A stretch of DNA of 33,558 bases from Puia dinghuensis (GCA_026225275.1 JAMFSL010000023.1:1-33558), one strand, 5' to 3'. Positions 22,538-32,200 are shown, counted from the first letter of the stretch. Notes: a model not told the origin generated them from the letters alone. Made by a program: numbers and translations.

Positions 22538-23031
22538 TTTTCAAGTTCATCCGCACTCGGACCATAACTGCCTGGAATGGGGATGTCCAATAACCGAAGG
22601 AATACGCCCAGCTGCGCCCGGTGATGCACCATCTGGCAGTAGGTCATCCGGATGATCTCGCCCTTGCTGGCCACCTGTAATACTTGTTCCCCGTTGCGCA
22701 GTGTCCATGTTTCATCCAGGGTTTCCTCCTTTGCCGATTGAAGATGCGCCCGGCCATCCGCAAGGGATTTTTCAAAATATTCCATTAACTCGCCCGTATT
22801 GCACACTTCGACGCGTTGATAGGGATTATGGGCAAAATCCAGCCCATCCGTAGTTAATGCCATCGTAACCCAGCCCGGCAGCTCGGCGATATGCGCCGCC
22901 AGTTGCTGTACGGTCATGCTTTTTTTATGGGGCTGCCAGTCAAAATAGGCGGTAGGTACCCTGCTCAGCATTTTACGGGTCGTTTGAGCTTCCTGCTCCA
23001 ATTCCTTCAGTAATGGTTCGATCGTTGACAT
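22534..23031 (-). CDS. DinB-family (DinB_2) four-helix protein
   Basis: A 165-residue cytosolic protein of the DinB/YfiT-like four-helix-bundle superfamily, which includes thiol-dependent metalloenzymes and many proteins of unknown role. The typical metal-binding histidines are visible: one in QLAAHIAELPGW and a pair in QMVHHRAQLGVFLRLL near the C-terminus. The start was set at ATG 23031 (MSTIEPLLKELEQE); the frame opens at a TTG nine codons upstream but the extra residues are polar and unlike the family. Its end overlaps the convergent glycosyltransferase stop. No operon partner and no exact promoter box were found, so substrate and role are unknown. Confidence 0.82.
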   Translation of the reverse strand: MSTIEPLLKELEQEAQTTRKMLSRVPTAYFDWQPHKKSMTVQQLAAHIAELPGWVTMALTTDGLDFAHNPYQRVEVCNTGELMEYFEKSLADGRAHLQSAKEETLDETWTLRNGEQVLQVASKGEIIRMTYCQMVHHRAQLGVFLRLLDIPIPGSYGPSADELEN

Positions 23032-23199
23032 GATGGATAGTTTTTGATGATGATTCAAAGAAACTACCGCATGGTGACAGCCTTATGTCAGCAGCAAAAA
23101 AAATAGTCTCGTCTTCCCGGGGCGGAAAACTTAACATTAGATCTGTCCATTTAATATTATTTTTATGTTATCAAATTATTATCAAAAAACGTTATTCGT

Positions 23200-23448
23200 A
23201 TGAGTCAACAAGAAACAGCCACTCCCACGCTGTCGGCCAAAAAGAAGGTGCGGCAGGAAATTGGGGAGAAACTGGCAGGAGCCCTGGCTGAGTACAAGCA
23301 GGAGCTGGGGGAAAAGAAATTGGCAACGCGTGTCAGGAAAGTTAGCAAGCTGATAAGTCGTGATCTGTTGAAGATCAGTAAGAAACGGCAGAACAAGACA
23401 AAAAAGGCTACAGCTAAGAAGACAGTCAAAGCGGCAGTCAAAAAATAA
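23200..23448 (+). CDS. Small lysine-rich histone-H1-like protein
   Basis: An 82-residue, strongly basic protein. The N-terminal half is a charged helix (EIGEKLAGALAEYKQELGEK), and the C-terminal third is a Lys/Ala/Thr tail (KKATAKKTVKAAVKK) like that of bacterial Hc1/H1-type DNA-binding proteins, which are common as small genes in Bacteroidota. A role in nucleoid compaction is likely but not proven; the N-terminal helix could also serve dimerisation. The ATG at 23200 sits in an A/T-rich region with a one-mismatch -7 box (TATTTTTA) in the same spacer. The gene stands alone and is followed by a hairpin and a strong terminator. The 168-base spacer before it holds no other recognisable element. 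Confidence 0.7.
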   Translation: MSQQETATPTLSAKKKVRQEIGEKLAGALAEYKQELGEKKLATRVRKVSKLISRDLLKISKKRQNKTKKATAKKTVKAAVKK

Positions 23449-23467
23449 ATTCCACCGTATTGTTTAT

Positions 23468-23488
23468 CCGACAAGCAAAGCTTGCCGG
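23468..23488. repeat. Hairpin just after the H1-like gene
   Basis: ccgacaagc-aaa-gcttgccgg pairs over eight of nine positions (one A-C mismatch). It lies 20 bases beyond the stop and 10 bases before the main terminator. It could add to termination or stabilise the transcript end. Confidence 0.45.
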
Positions 23489-23497
23489 ACATTTTTG

Positions 23498-23540
23498 AAA
23501 AGAGGCCGTCTACTTTTATTGGTTAGACGGCCTCTTTTTT
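23498..23540 (+). terminator. Strong intrinsic terminator, potentially bidirectional
   Basis: A perfect 15-bp stem (23498-23512 with 23524-23538) encloses the loop cttttattggt and ends in a six-T run (23535-23540). On the opposite strand the A-rich 5' arm supplies a short T-run, so it could also work in reverse, although no minus-strand gene ends here. Confidence 0.9.
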
Positions 23541-23571
23541 GCAATAAATTTATTCTCCGGTAACATTAAAA

Positions 23572-23877
23572 ATGAAACTTTACAGACTAAATCAAAATAC
23601 TATGGCCAGCTTCGGAGAACTAAAGCCCAATGCATACTATCTTATCCAGGTTGACGACGAGTCGGATATTGAACTCGTTTCCGTCATACTTCATACCAAA
23701 GAGACAGTCTTGCTGAGAAGCTTCCTCCCCCAGACGGAAGATTTCTTCAAACACCAGGACGATACCATCTACAAACTCATAGAAGAAGTGGACGAAGAGA
23801 CAGCCGCACAATTCGAGGCACTTTACCAGCAAACTACGGAAGAGGAATATTCCGAATTCGAGGAAGGCGAGGAGTAA
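23572..23877 (+). CDS. Small acidic protein of unknown function
   Basis: A 101-residue soluble protein starting MKLYRLNQNTMASFGELKPN, with no signal peptide or membrane helix. The middle (YYLIQVDDESDIELVSVILH) looks like beta strands; the rest is helical and very acidic, ending EEEYSEFEEGEE. I recognise no family. Codon use and the clean open frame beside a terminator suggest a real gene; a one-mismatch -7 box (TAAATTTA, 23545-23552) lies 19 bases before the ATG. Its stop is one base from the end of the convergent phosphoesterase gene, so transcripts must overlap there. The acid tail next to a basic H1-like gene is notable but may be coincidence. Confidence 0.65.
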   Translation: MKLYRLNQNTMASFGELKPNAYYLIQVDDESDIELVSVILHTKETVLLRSFLPQTEDFFKHQDDTIYKLIEEVDEETAAQFEALYQQTTEEEYSEFEEGEE

Positions 23878-23878
23878 T

Positions 23879-26668
23879 CTATTCTCCTTGCCCGACTGGT
23901 GGCGGCCGTCGATCGCGGGGCGGAGCAGGATATTTTGCAGCACCCTTGGTCGCATACCAAAGGATGCGATTGAATATGTCATCGTCTGCCTCATCGATCT
24001 CATCTACCTTATTTTCCAGAGACAGTCTTGCATAATGGCGCGAACGGCCTTTTAATTCCGAAAGGGCATGGTTCATTTCATCCAGCGGAATACGGTTTGG
24101 GATGGCTGTATATGCTGCTGTATCCGGATTTCCGGCAAAACAGTCGAACATCGGCAGGGCAGTGGCATCCATGGCATTCATCGGCGGAATGCCCAGGATC
24201 TGTTCAATGGTACGCAGCAGCGAAGTCTGGTTATAATCGGTGGAGATCGTTTTTTGCAGCCGGGAATAAGGACTGATAACGAACCCCGTTGTCCGGTAAG
24301 CGGAGATATGATCCCAGCCGGACTGTGAGTCGTCCTCCGTAACGAATATGGCCGTACTGTCCCAGAACCGGCTATGGGTAACCGCTTCGATGATCCGGCC
24401 TAACGCCAGGTCATTGTCGGCTACCATTGCCTGAGGGGTAGGGAAGCCAGGACTCATTCCCGTCGTATGATCGTCCGGCAGGGACATCACCATCAATTGC
24501 GGCCATTCGTCGCCGGGACGGGCCTCATATTCCTTCAACTCGCGGATGAACGCATCTGCTCGTAACTGATCAGTGATGCGGGGGTCATCATAACCGGGAA
24601 ACGATGCTGACAGTATCGGCCTGACTCGCGAAATAGTGGAAACATTGCCTGCGTCGAATGGCTGGTGATCCAGGAACAGATGATAGATCCTGGCCCAGTC
24701 CATGTCTTTGGCTACATTGGTCGTACAAGCTTCGCCGTAGATCCGCACTGTTTTTCCATGGTCGAGCGCGTCATTCCAGATAAACCCTTCTTTGTCATAT
24801 ACCATGGCATCGTATTGCGCATGAGGATAGCTACGGAACCATGCCCTGACCATCCTCTCATCATAGTCGGTCACCATGGCGGCATCCGCCCACTGATGCC
24901 CTTCTGCAGAAGATTTCCCCGATGCATAATAATTGTCAAGCAGGCTGAAATCTTTCGACAATTGGTGCTGATTTGGCGTCACGCTTTCTCCGAATACGCA
25001 GAGGGCGGAATCGCCTCTGCCTTGAGGCATGTCCCCCAATACCTGGTCATAAGTCCTGTTCTCTTTAATGATATAGATGACATGCCGGAAAACGGAAGGT
25101 TCACCGATACGCTCAGGCACCGGCTTTGCAGCGACTCGTTTTCTCGGTAATTGCCGGGACACCGCCTCCCGGAATGCCAGGTTCAGTTGCCGGACTTTGG
25201 CAGTATACTGTTGCAGCTGATTTTCGTCGGGTAAGGGAATCCAGCTGACTGAGGCCAGCTCCCAGTGTGAATTGTATGCACCCTTCTGCCGGACACGCGA
25301 CCCGATGGCCTCCAGGTTGGTGACGTACAGCATAGATCCATCCCGCACGATGCCGGAAGGGTATGCCTCCGTTGGGATAAAGCCCAGTACGACTGCATGT
25401 ACATTATACCCTCCCGTCCCGTTAGCGCTATTCCCGTCCCCTGTGCCCACGCTCCATTCTGCCGGTAGTCTGATCACGGCCACGGCATTATTGAGTCCAT
25501 TGGCTACATACAATTGCGTGCCTGTGCTGTCGATCGCCAGGGCATCAGGAGAACTGCCCGCATAATGATCGCTCTTGTCGAAGGGCGACACCGCGATCGT
25601 ATCGATGACTTGCAGGGTTGAAGCACGTATGACGGAAATATAATCACTATTACCATTGGCCACATAGACGAATTGATCGTCGGCGCTATGGATGATGGCG
25701 TTGGGGTGCAGACCAACCGCGATCTCACCGATCACTTTGCCATCGATGGGGTCGATTACCGTGACACTACCTCTGGCCGTCGCTCCTGTGCGGGGATCGA
25801 TGTAGGCAGCGCCCCAGGGTACGCCTGCCGTTTCTTTATTGACGGTATCCACAGGCGTCGGCCCCGCCCAGTTGGTGACAAAGACTTTCCCTCCCGCGAG
25901 GGTAAGCCCGTAGGGAGCGACTCCGGTGGGCGTCGTCCAAATGACGGCCTGGTCGTGCACTCGCAGCTTGCTTAACTGATTGGTTCCGTTCAACACAGCG
26001 TATAAATATAGCTCTCCTCCTTCCACCCGCACATCCACTTCATTCGGTAAGGCCATTGCCTGCGAAATGCCTTGCACAGGCACAGGCAGCGGCTGTGGCA
26101 GGTAGGCGATCGCCTGCACGACCTGCAATGCCCTGCCATCCCAGACTGCTTCCATGACATAGGAGTCCGGCCGGCTGCCATGCCCCGCACCCCAGAAAAT
26201 ATGAACGGCTCCCTTATAGTCAATCGCCTTGATGCCGGAATAAGTACTCATGAGCTCCTTATACCGGCTGTCGCCGGGAAAGCTGTACCGCGCAACTTGC
26301 TGATGATCGGACACGCGGAAAAGGACGATGCCGTAGCGATCTTCGACCAGCAGTAGTTGCCGGTCCGGCATTAGTATGGCATCCAGACTGTGGTTTTCCA
26401 GTTTAGGATCGCCAAAACGGACGACGGTGCCCGCAGGGTCGATCCATCGGTTATAGGGCATCGCATAAGGTGCTCCATAAGTGTTCAGCGTACTGTCATC
26501 GTAGGGCTGATGGTCCCGCTGTGAAGCCCTGTTGATCTGTTTGGCTGTCGGCGGCTCCGACTGCCCGAAGGAAGGCGCAAACGCAAGGATTTGAGCTACA
26601 GCAAAAAAAAAGAAGATTCTAATCAAAGGCCGCCCGAAACGGCTGACAACGGAAGAAAGCGTAAGCAT
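23879..26668 (-). CDS. Secreted YncE-type beta-propeller fused to a phosphoesterase domain
   Basis: A 929-residue exported protein. The signal peptide covers about 1-35 (hydrophobic run LIRIFFFFAVAQILAFAP). Residues about 60-480 are beta-propeller repeats of the YncE/NHL kind, with recurring blocks such as VTVIDPIDGKVIGEIAVGLH, DQFVYVANGNSDYISVIRAS and GTQLYVANGLNNAVAVIRLP. Residues about 525-880 form an alkaline-phosphatase-like phosphoesterase: IIKENRTYDQVLGDMPQG, EGHQWADAAMVTDY, MVMSLPDDHTTG and VTEDDSQSGWDH carry the expected metal ligands. Such bifunctional proteins are found in Bacteroidota and Acidobacteria; substrate unknown. No neighbour explains it. A short inverted repeat at 26721-26734 lies upstream. 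Confidence 0.85.
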   Translation of the reverse strand: MLTLSSVVSRFGRPLIRIFFFFAVAQILAFAPSFGQSEPPTAKQINRASQRDHQPYDDSTLNTYGAPYAMPYNRWIDPAGTVVRFGDPKLENHSLDAILMPDRQLLLVEDRYGIVLFRVSDHQQVARYSFPGDSRYKELMSTYSGIKAIDYKGAVHIFWGAGHGSRPDSYVMEAVWDGRALQVVQAIAYLPQPLPVPVQGISQAMALPNEVDVRVEGGELYLYAVLNGTNQLSKLRVHDQAVIWTTPTGVAPYGLTLAGGKVFVTNWAGPTPVDTVNKETAGVPWGAAYIDPRTGATARGSVTVIDPIDGKVIGEIAVGLHPNAIIHSADDQFVYVANGNSDYISVIRASTLQVIDTIAVSPFDKSDHYAGSSPDALAIDSTGTQLYVANGLNNAVAVIRLPAEWSVGTGDGNSANGTGGYNVHAVVLGFIPTEAYPSGIVRDGSMLYVTNLEAIGSRVRQKGAYNSHWELASVSWIPLPDENQLQQYTAKVRQLNLAFREAVSRQLPRKRVAAKPVPERIGEPSVFRHVIYIIKENRTYDQVLGDMPQGRGDSALCVFGESVTPNQHQLSKDFSLLDNYYASGKSSAEGHQWADAAMVTDYDERMVRAWFRSYPHAQYDAMVYDKEGFIWNDALDHGKTVRIYGEACTTNVAKDMDWARIYHLFLDHQPFDAGNVSTISRVRPILSASFPGYDDPRITDQLRADAFIRELKEYEARPGDEWPQLMVMSLPDDHTTGMSPGFPTPQAMVADNDLALGRIIEAVTHSRFWDSTAIFVTEDDSQSGWDHISAYRTTGFVISPYSRLQKTISTDYNQTSLLRTIEQILGIPPMNAMDATALPMFDCFAGNPDTAAYTAIPNRIPLDEMNHALSELKGRSRHYARLSLENKVDEIDEADDDIFNRILWYATKGAAKYPAPPRDRRPPPVGQGE

Positions 26669-26720
26669 AGATTAAATTTCGCATACAATATAAGGATTCC
26701 GGCCGGAGTGCAGCAACTGA

Positions 26721-26734
26721 CAACGTTATCGTTG
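26721..26734. promoter_or_regulatory. Possible operator-like inverted repeat upstream of the phosphoesterase gene
   Basis: caacg (26721-26725), ttat and cgttg (26730-26734) form a 5-bp inverted repeat 53-66 bases upstream of the start. In the same 212-base spacer, tccggccgga (26698-26707) is a 10-base palindrome and tggccgg-acta-ccggcca (26824-26841) is a 7-bp hairpin. The last follows the DUF1634 stop on the minus strand and may mark the transcript end, though no T-run is seen. Confidence 0.3.
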
Positions 26735-26880
26735 CGCAAACAGGTTTGAACGGCGCCGGATCGGGATAACAGACTTTTCGAGTTACATTCGCCCTATGTT
26801 ACCATCGATAAAGACAACGATACTGGCCGGACTACCGGCCATTACGATAAATATCCTTTGTCTAAAAGCCGCCCCTCTGT

Positions 26881-27243
26881 TCATAAATTCCATAGTATGA
26901 CCGAAAGGACGACGCCGGTGATCAGCATATATAGGTAGTCCCTTTCTGATAAGTATCCAAATATGGAGAAGACAATCCGGGCGATAGGAGTGGCGATTAG
27001 TATTAACAGTCCAAGCTGGATCAGCGGTCGCCCTTCGCCTTTGATGATAGCCTTCCACATGGGCGCTGGATTTTTCATTTTATCGGGCTCTCCCCTAAAC
27101 GTCCCGAATTGAGGCGACTCCCCTCCATGACGGATCAGATAAACAATCCCCCCTGCCAGGACGACCAGGGAAGATAGCAGCACGCCGTAACGCAACAACT
27201 GCCCAATGATCCGCTCAAGATCCTGGTCTTGTATTTTTTTCAT
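26881..27243 (-). CDS. DUF1634 membrane protein
   Basis: A 120-residue inner-membrane protein with three predicted helices (about 18-38, 72-92 and 100-118). The segments RYGVLLSSLVVLAGGIVYL and EGRPLIQLGLLILIATPIAR are characteristic of DUF1634, a family almost always encoded beside a TauE/SafE exporter. Its ATG (27243) overlaps the TauE stop by one base (TGATG), so translation is coupled. The TTG one codon earlier was rejected as start. Function is unknown; an accessory part of the exporter is likely. The gene is followed by the hairpin at 26824-26841. Confidence 0.85.
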   Translation of the reverse strand: MKKIQDQDLERIIGQLLRYGVLLSSLVVLAGGIVYLIRHGGESPQFGTFRGEPDKMKNPAPMWKAIIKGEGRPLIQLGLLILIATPIARIVFSIFGYLSERDYLYMLITGVVLSVILWNL

Positions 27244-28079
27244 CAAAGATTATGATTGACACCGTTATAGATCATTTCCAGAGCCAGCAGCAGGATGACT
27301 GCCGCGAACACTTTTTTCAATGTGGAAACCTTTGTTTTCGTCAGGATCCTCGATCCGGCAAAAGCCCCCGCCAGTACGCCCAGCATCACCGGCATCGACA
27401 ATCCCGGATCGATATAGCCTCTCTTCAAATAAATGCCGGCGCTTGCCGCAGCGGTTACCCCGATCATGAAATTACTGGTCGTGGTGGATACCTTGAAAGG
27501 CGTCCGCATGATATTGTCCATGGCCAGCACCTTCAATGCGCCCGATCCGATGCCCAGCAGTCCGGACAACACCCCCGCCACATTCATCATCAGGAAACCG
27601 CCTATTATGTTTTTCACGGTATAAGATTGCTTTCCCTGCGGAGTGGGATAGGTGCCATTCAGTTTAAGGATCCGGGTCAACTTACTCCCTGGACCTGTCA
27701 ATAGGTTGTCGCCCTGCTTCACGAAAGACAATATTGCCGATACGATCAATACGATACCGAAAACAATGGCGATAACAGACGTGGAAAGATAGGTGGCCAG
27801 GTAGGCGCCGCCGACTGCTCCTGCCGTGGTAGCGACTTCAAGGAACATGCCCAGCCTGATATTGCTGATCCCGTCCCGTACATATGCCGCTGCAGCACCT
27901 GATGACGTGGCGATGACACTGACCAAGGAAGCTCCAATGGCATAATGGATATCCACCTTGAATAGCAGCGTTAGCAAGGGGATGAGGACAACGCCTCCTC
28001 CCAGCCCGGTCAAAGAACCCAGCAGCCCCGCCATCAGCGCACCGGCAAACAACAACCCGGAAAATAAAAGGATGGTCAT
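27243..28079 (-). CDS. TauE/SafE-family sulfite or organosulfur exporter
   Basis: A 278-residue inner-membrane protein with about eight helices and the glycine-rich family motif GLLGSLTGLGGGVVLIPLL near the N-terminus. A second copy follows in the C-terminal half (GVLSGLLGIGSGALKVLAM), reflecting the internal duplication of this fold. These proteins move sulfite, sulfoacetate or related anions; the exact substrate is not readable. The start was set at ATG 28079; the frame reaches a TTG two codons earlier. It has its own exact -7 box (28108-28101) and is coupled to DUF1634 downstream. The RND efflux operon upstream is separated by a terminator. Confidence 0.88.
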   Translation of the reverse strand: MTILLFSGLLFAGALMAGLLGSLTGLGGGVVLIPLLTLLFKVDIHYAIGASLVSVIATSSGAAAAYVRDGISNIRLGMFLEVATTAGAVGGAYLATYLSTSVIAIVFGIVLIVSAILSFVKQGDNLLTGPGSKLTRILKLNGTYPTPQGKQSYTVKNIIGGFLMMNVAGVLSGLLGIGSGALKVLAMDNIMRTPFKVSTTTSNFMIGVTAAASAGIYLKRGYIDPGLSMPVMLGVLAGAFAGSRILTKTKVSTLKKVFAAVILLLALEMIYNGVNHNL

Positions 28080-28100
28080 AAGCAATCAATGGTATGTGCG

Positions 28101-28108
28101 CAAACCTA
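28101..28108 (-). promoter_or_regulatory. -7 box of the TauE-DUF1634 operon
   Basis: The minus strand reads TAGGTTTG (28108-28101), an exact TAnnTTTG match ending 21 bases before the TauE ATG. The T8 run of the neighbouring terminator occupies the place where a -33 element would be expected. Confidence 0.5.
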
Positions 28109-28120
28109 CGGCATTTTAAC

Positions 28121-28159
28121 AAAAAAAAGATCCCCGGATGAATTTGCCGGCATAGGATC
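28121..28159 (-). terminator. Intrinsic terminator of the RND efflux operon
   Basis: On the minus strand a two-part stem (GATCC/GGATC with an internal CCGG/CCGG, 28159-28129, internal bulge) is followed by eight T (28128-28121). It begins directly after the adaptor gene stop, which fits the end of the efflux operon. Confidence 0.6.
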
Positions 28160-28161
28160 GG

Positions 28162-29241
28162 TTATCGAACGTCAACCCCTTCTTTTATCTCATCATTGGC
28201 CGGCGCAATCACCTGTTCTCCCGCCTTCACGTCGCCTGTGATCTCGACCAGTTTGTCGCTTTCGTTCCCGGTACTGACATCCACCTTTACCGTCTTCCCA
28301 TTCCTGATCACGATCACATATTTCCTTTCCGTTGAAACGACTACCGCATTGGGGGGAACGGATAATGCATTCCTGTTACCTTTGGAATCGAATATGACAT
28401 CCGCATACATACCCGGCGCAAGCACTTCGTCATGGTTGTACACGTCGGCTTCGACCCTTTCCGTCCGGTATTGCTGATTGATATTGTCCGATATCCTGGC
28501 GACCCGCGCAGTCAGCTTCTGACCGGGCAGCGCAGCGACAGAAAAGGTCAGCGTATCGTTTTTCCGTAAGGTTGCCGCAATGGTTTCGGGGATGTCTACC
28601 TGCAGACGCAGGTGGTCGACCTGTTTCAGTTCCAGCATCGGAATACTTTTGTTTGTTGCATCGACCAATGCGCCGGGATGGACATTTCTGATCGTGATCA
28701 CGCCGGTGAAAGGCGCCGTTACCTTCAGGTAATCCATCATAGCCTGCTGCATCAGCCAGTTGGCTTTTTCCGAATTGGCGAGAGCACTGTCGGCCTGTGC
28801 TTTTGCCTTATCGGTGGCCAGATCCATGGGCGAAATGGCGCCTGGCGTCCGCGAGGCCTCATTCAACCTTTCATAGTTCTCCCTATCGATCGTATAATCG
28901 GCTACAGCCCTGGCGTATTTTTCCCTGGCCTGCGCAGTGGCCTGAACAAGTTCCGGCGCTTCCAGCGTCATCAACAGCTGACCCTGTCGGACATGACTGC
29001 CGACGTCCACCCATACCGCCGTTACATAACCGTTTACCTTGGGGAATATATCTACTTGTAGAAAAGCTGCCAGCTGGGCCGGCAGTTTGACGGCCTGTTG
29101 TACGGATCTCGCCTCTATGACGGCCGTCGGGTAATGTGGCGTGGAAGGAGCAGCAGGTTTTTTGTCTGCGGCCTTGTTGTCCGAACAGCCTGCACCCAGT
29201 GCAATGACCGCCGTCATGAAAACAAAGAATATCTTATTCAT
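28162..29241 (-). CDS. RND efflux periplasmic adaptor (membrane fusion lipoprotein)
   Basis: A 359-residue periplasmic adaptor that links the RND pump to the outer-membrane channel. The N-terminus is a lipoprotein signal with lipobox LGAGC (Cys19), so it is anchored by lipid. Next come a lipoyl half-motif, VNGYVTAVWVDVGSHVRQGQ, a long helical hairpin (about 95-165), the second lipoyl half (LKVTAPFTGVITIRNVHPGA) and beta-barrel and membrane-proximal domains. The start was set at ATG 29241, since the frame opens with a GTG one codon before. It is 8 bases behind the pump gene and last in the operon, followed at once by a terminator. Confidence 0.92.
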   Translation of the reverse strand: MNKIFFVFMTAVIALGAGCSDNKAADKKPAAPSTPHYPTAVIEARSVQQAVKLPAQLAAFLQVDIFPKVNGYVTAVWVDVGSHVRQGQLLMTLEAPELVQATAQAREKYARAVADYTIDRENYERLNEASRTPGAISPMDLATDKAKAQADSALANSEKANWLMQQAMMDYLKVTAPFTGVITIRNVHPGALVDATNKSIPMLELKQVDHLRLQVDIPETIAATLRKNDTLTFSVAALPGQKLTARVARISDNINQQYRTERVEADVYNHDEVLAPGMYADVIFDSKGNRNALSVPPNAVVVSTERKYVIVIRNGKTVKVDVSTGNESDKLVEITGDVKAGEQVIAPANDEIKEGVDVR

Positions 29242-29249
29242 CACATTTT

Positions 29250-32200
29250 TTATTTAGAGGTATTTGCAATGTCGTTTTCGGTGTCGTTATCAGGATCGTT
29301 GTCGGGTAATAACGAAGGCGTTCTCAGGGAAGAGCGCTGCATGATCCACCCATATACCAACGGCACGATGAAAAGCGAGGCAATGGTCGAACAGGCCAGC
29401 CCGCCGATCACTGCCCGGCCCAGGGGAGCGGATTCATCTCCTGCCTCTCCGATGCCGGTTGCCATCGGTATCATCCCGACGATCATAGATAGGGTGGTCA
29501 TCATGATAGGTCTGAACCGCAGACTGGCGGCTACCGCAGCGGCCTTGAAGGGGTCTTTGTACTCATGCCGCAAATGCTCTGCATTGGTGACGATCAATAC
29601 CGCATTGGCGACGGAAGTGCCCGTGGACATGATCAGCCCCATATAGGATTGCAGGTTGATGTTCGACCCCGTTGCTAACAGGATCAGCATTGCCCCCAGC
29701 AATACGGCCGGAATGGATGACAGTACCGCCAGCGACAACCCAAAGGACTGAAAGTTGGCGGCCAGCAGCAGCATGATCACAATGATCGCCGCGAGAAGCC
29801 CGGTTTGCAGTGAATCCAGCGTATCGACCAGCAGGGCAGACTCGCCCATGATCTGGGCAACGAGACCGGCCGGCGGATCGCCCATTTCTTTGATGGATTG
29901 CTGGATGGCGGCGGTAGCCGAGGCCAGATCTTTATTATACATATTGGCGCTCACCGTGACGAACCGGCGCGGGCCGCTGCGATCGTATTCTCCGGGCACC
30001 GTGTCCACCTGCACGGTGGCCACATCGGTCAGGACCGGTCGCGGCTGACCTTTCACCAAAGAAGTCGACTTCAGCTGCTCCAGCGAATTCATGATGTATT
30101 CTTGCACTTCCACCTGGGCCTGATAAGTGTACTGGTTGTTATTATCGAGCCAGAGATTCTTATCGGTGAACCGGCTGGAAGACGTCACGTCAGTGATACT
30201 GTGGGTGACATCGTCGATACCCAGCCCCATCAGCGCCAGCTTATTCCTGTCCACTTTGATATCCACCGTAGGATAATTCAGCGGCTGCGCGATCTGCACG
30301 TCCCGGAGAAAAGGGATCTGCCGTAGGTGGCGCACCAGCCTGGCGGAATATTCTTTGATATCATCGATGTTTTTACCGGCTACCCGTACCTCTATGGGGG
30401 TGTTGGCGCCCTGAGCCATGATCTTTTCTGTCAGCTCGATCGGCTCGAACGAAATCCGCAGATCGGGATGCTTCGCCAAAATGTTCTTTCGCAACTGTTC
30501 CTTCAGCTCTTCGATCTGCACCTTGTAGTCTTCGTCGAGGTTTACCTGTATCACCGCTTCATGGGTGCCGCTGTTGAAGATATAAAGGTTGCTGCTCCCG
30601 AAGCTGGAAGGCACCAATCCAACGTAAGCGGAAGAAATGGCGATATGACCATCGACCGTTGAATCGATCACATCCAGCACATCCTTCGTTGTCTTCTCGG
30701 TTACTTCCAGCCGGGTGCCGTCGGGCTCCCGTAAACGCAGCTGCAGCTGACCGGTGTTGGTCTTCGGCAACAGATCCTTGCCGATGATGAGATATAGCCC
30801 AAATGCGCCGCCAAAGGCCACTACAAGGTAGATGGGCACGATCACTTTCCGCCAGGGCATCCATTTCGTCAGCCGCGATAGCAGGCTGGCCTTCATCCGG
30901 TCGAAAAAACTGTTGCCTTTCGGGTGGGCGGCCTCTTCTGCACGATGCCGCTCGACCTCCTCTTCTTCCTTTTTGTCCAGCGCCATGACGGCATGTTCGT
31001 GCTCGCCCCGCTGATGAACAGGATGCGGCTTCACCTTGAGCAGCCAGACGGCAATGACAGGCACCAGCGTCTGCGAAGAGAGGAAGCTGACGATCATCGC
31101 AAACCCGATGGACATCGACAGGGGCAGGAACATGGCCCTCGGTACGCCTGTCATCACAAAGGACGGAGCGAATACCGCCAATATACACAGCAAAATCAGC
31201 AATTTCGCGAACGAAATTTCCAGACACGCATCCAGGACCGCCTGCCGCTTGGTCTTTCCCATCTCCAGGTGCTGATGGATATTTTCGATCGTAACGGTCG
31301 CCTCGTCCACCAATATCCCAATGGCCAGCGCCAGCCCGCTAAGGGTCATGATATTGATGGTCTGACCAGCCATCTTCAACCCGAAGATCGCCGCCAGGAC
31401 AGAAATCGGGATAGTAATGATCACAACCACACTGCTGCGCCAGTCCCCGAGGAAAAGCAGAACGACGAGGCCCGTCAATAACGCGCCGGTGATCCCTTCC
31501 TCCATTAAACTCTTGGCGGAGTTGATGACGAATACAGACTGATCGAATTCATAACTGATCCTGACATCGGCCGGCAACAATGACTGCATCTCGGGAATAT
31601 GCCGCCTTAGATTTTGCACCACATCCCAGGTCGAGGCATCGGCGGTTTTCACGACCGGGATATAGACGGACCGCTTGCCGTTCACCAGCGCATAGTCTAC
31701 GGTGATATCGGCCCCGTCCGCCACTGTGGCGACATCCCGCACATAAATGGTCGTCGTGCCATTGCTTTTGATAGGGATATCCCCGAAATGCTGCACCTTC
31801 GACTCGAGTGAGTTGACACTGGTGATATACATAATGCTGTCTACACGAAGATTCCCCGACGGTGTCATGGAATTATTCCTCACCATGGCCTGTACAACCT
31901 CATCGGCCGACAGGTTGAACATCCGGAGTTTTTCAGGGCTCACGTTGATCAGCACCGACCGCGCATTATCCCCGAAGGGAGGTGGCGCTGTCAGCCCCGG
32001 GACCTGGGCAAACAAAGGCCTGATCCGGGTAATGGCCAGGTCGAAGATATCTTTCAGATTGGTGCTCTTACTGCTGAAGACCAGCTCTCCCACCGGCAGG
32101 GAAGAAGCATCGAACCTGATCACCTGGGGCGGTAAGGCGCCAGGTGGAAAGAAGGCCTGGCTCCTGGCGACCTGCAGGGCGACCTGCGCCGATGCCTCGC

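Noticed and set aside
1843-28085. Upstream non-ATG starts at 1851, 13887, 20813, 23058, 27246, 28085 and 29244
   Set aside because: All are TTG or GTG codons a few codons before an ATG that gives the normal family N-terminus; several overlap promoter boxes or the neighbouring gene's stop.
30559-31227. 222-codon alternate-frame open reading frame within the RND pump gene
   Set aside because: Composition is that of a frame-shifted shadow (runs of Arg, Gly and Ala) and the pump frame is intact and conserved across the region.
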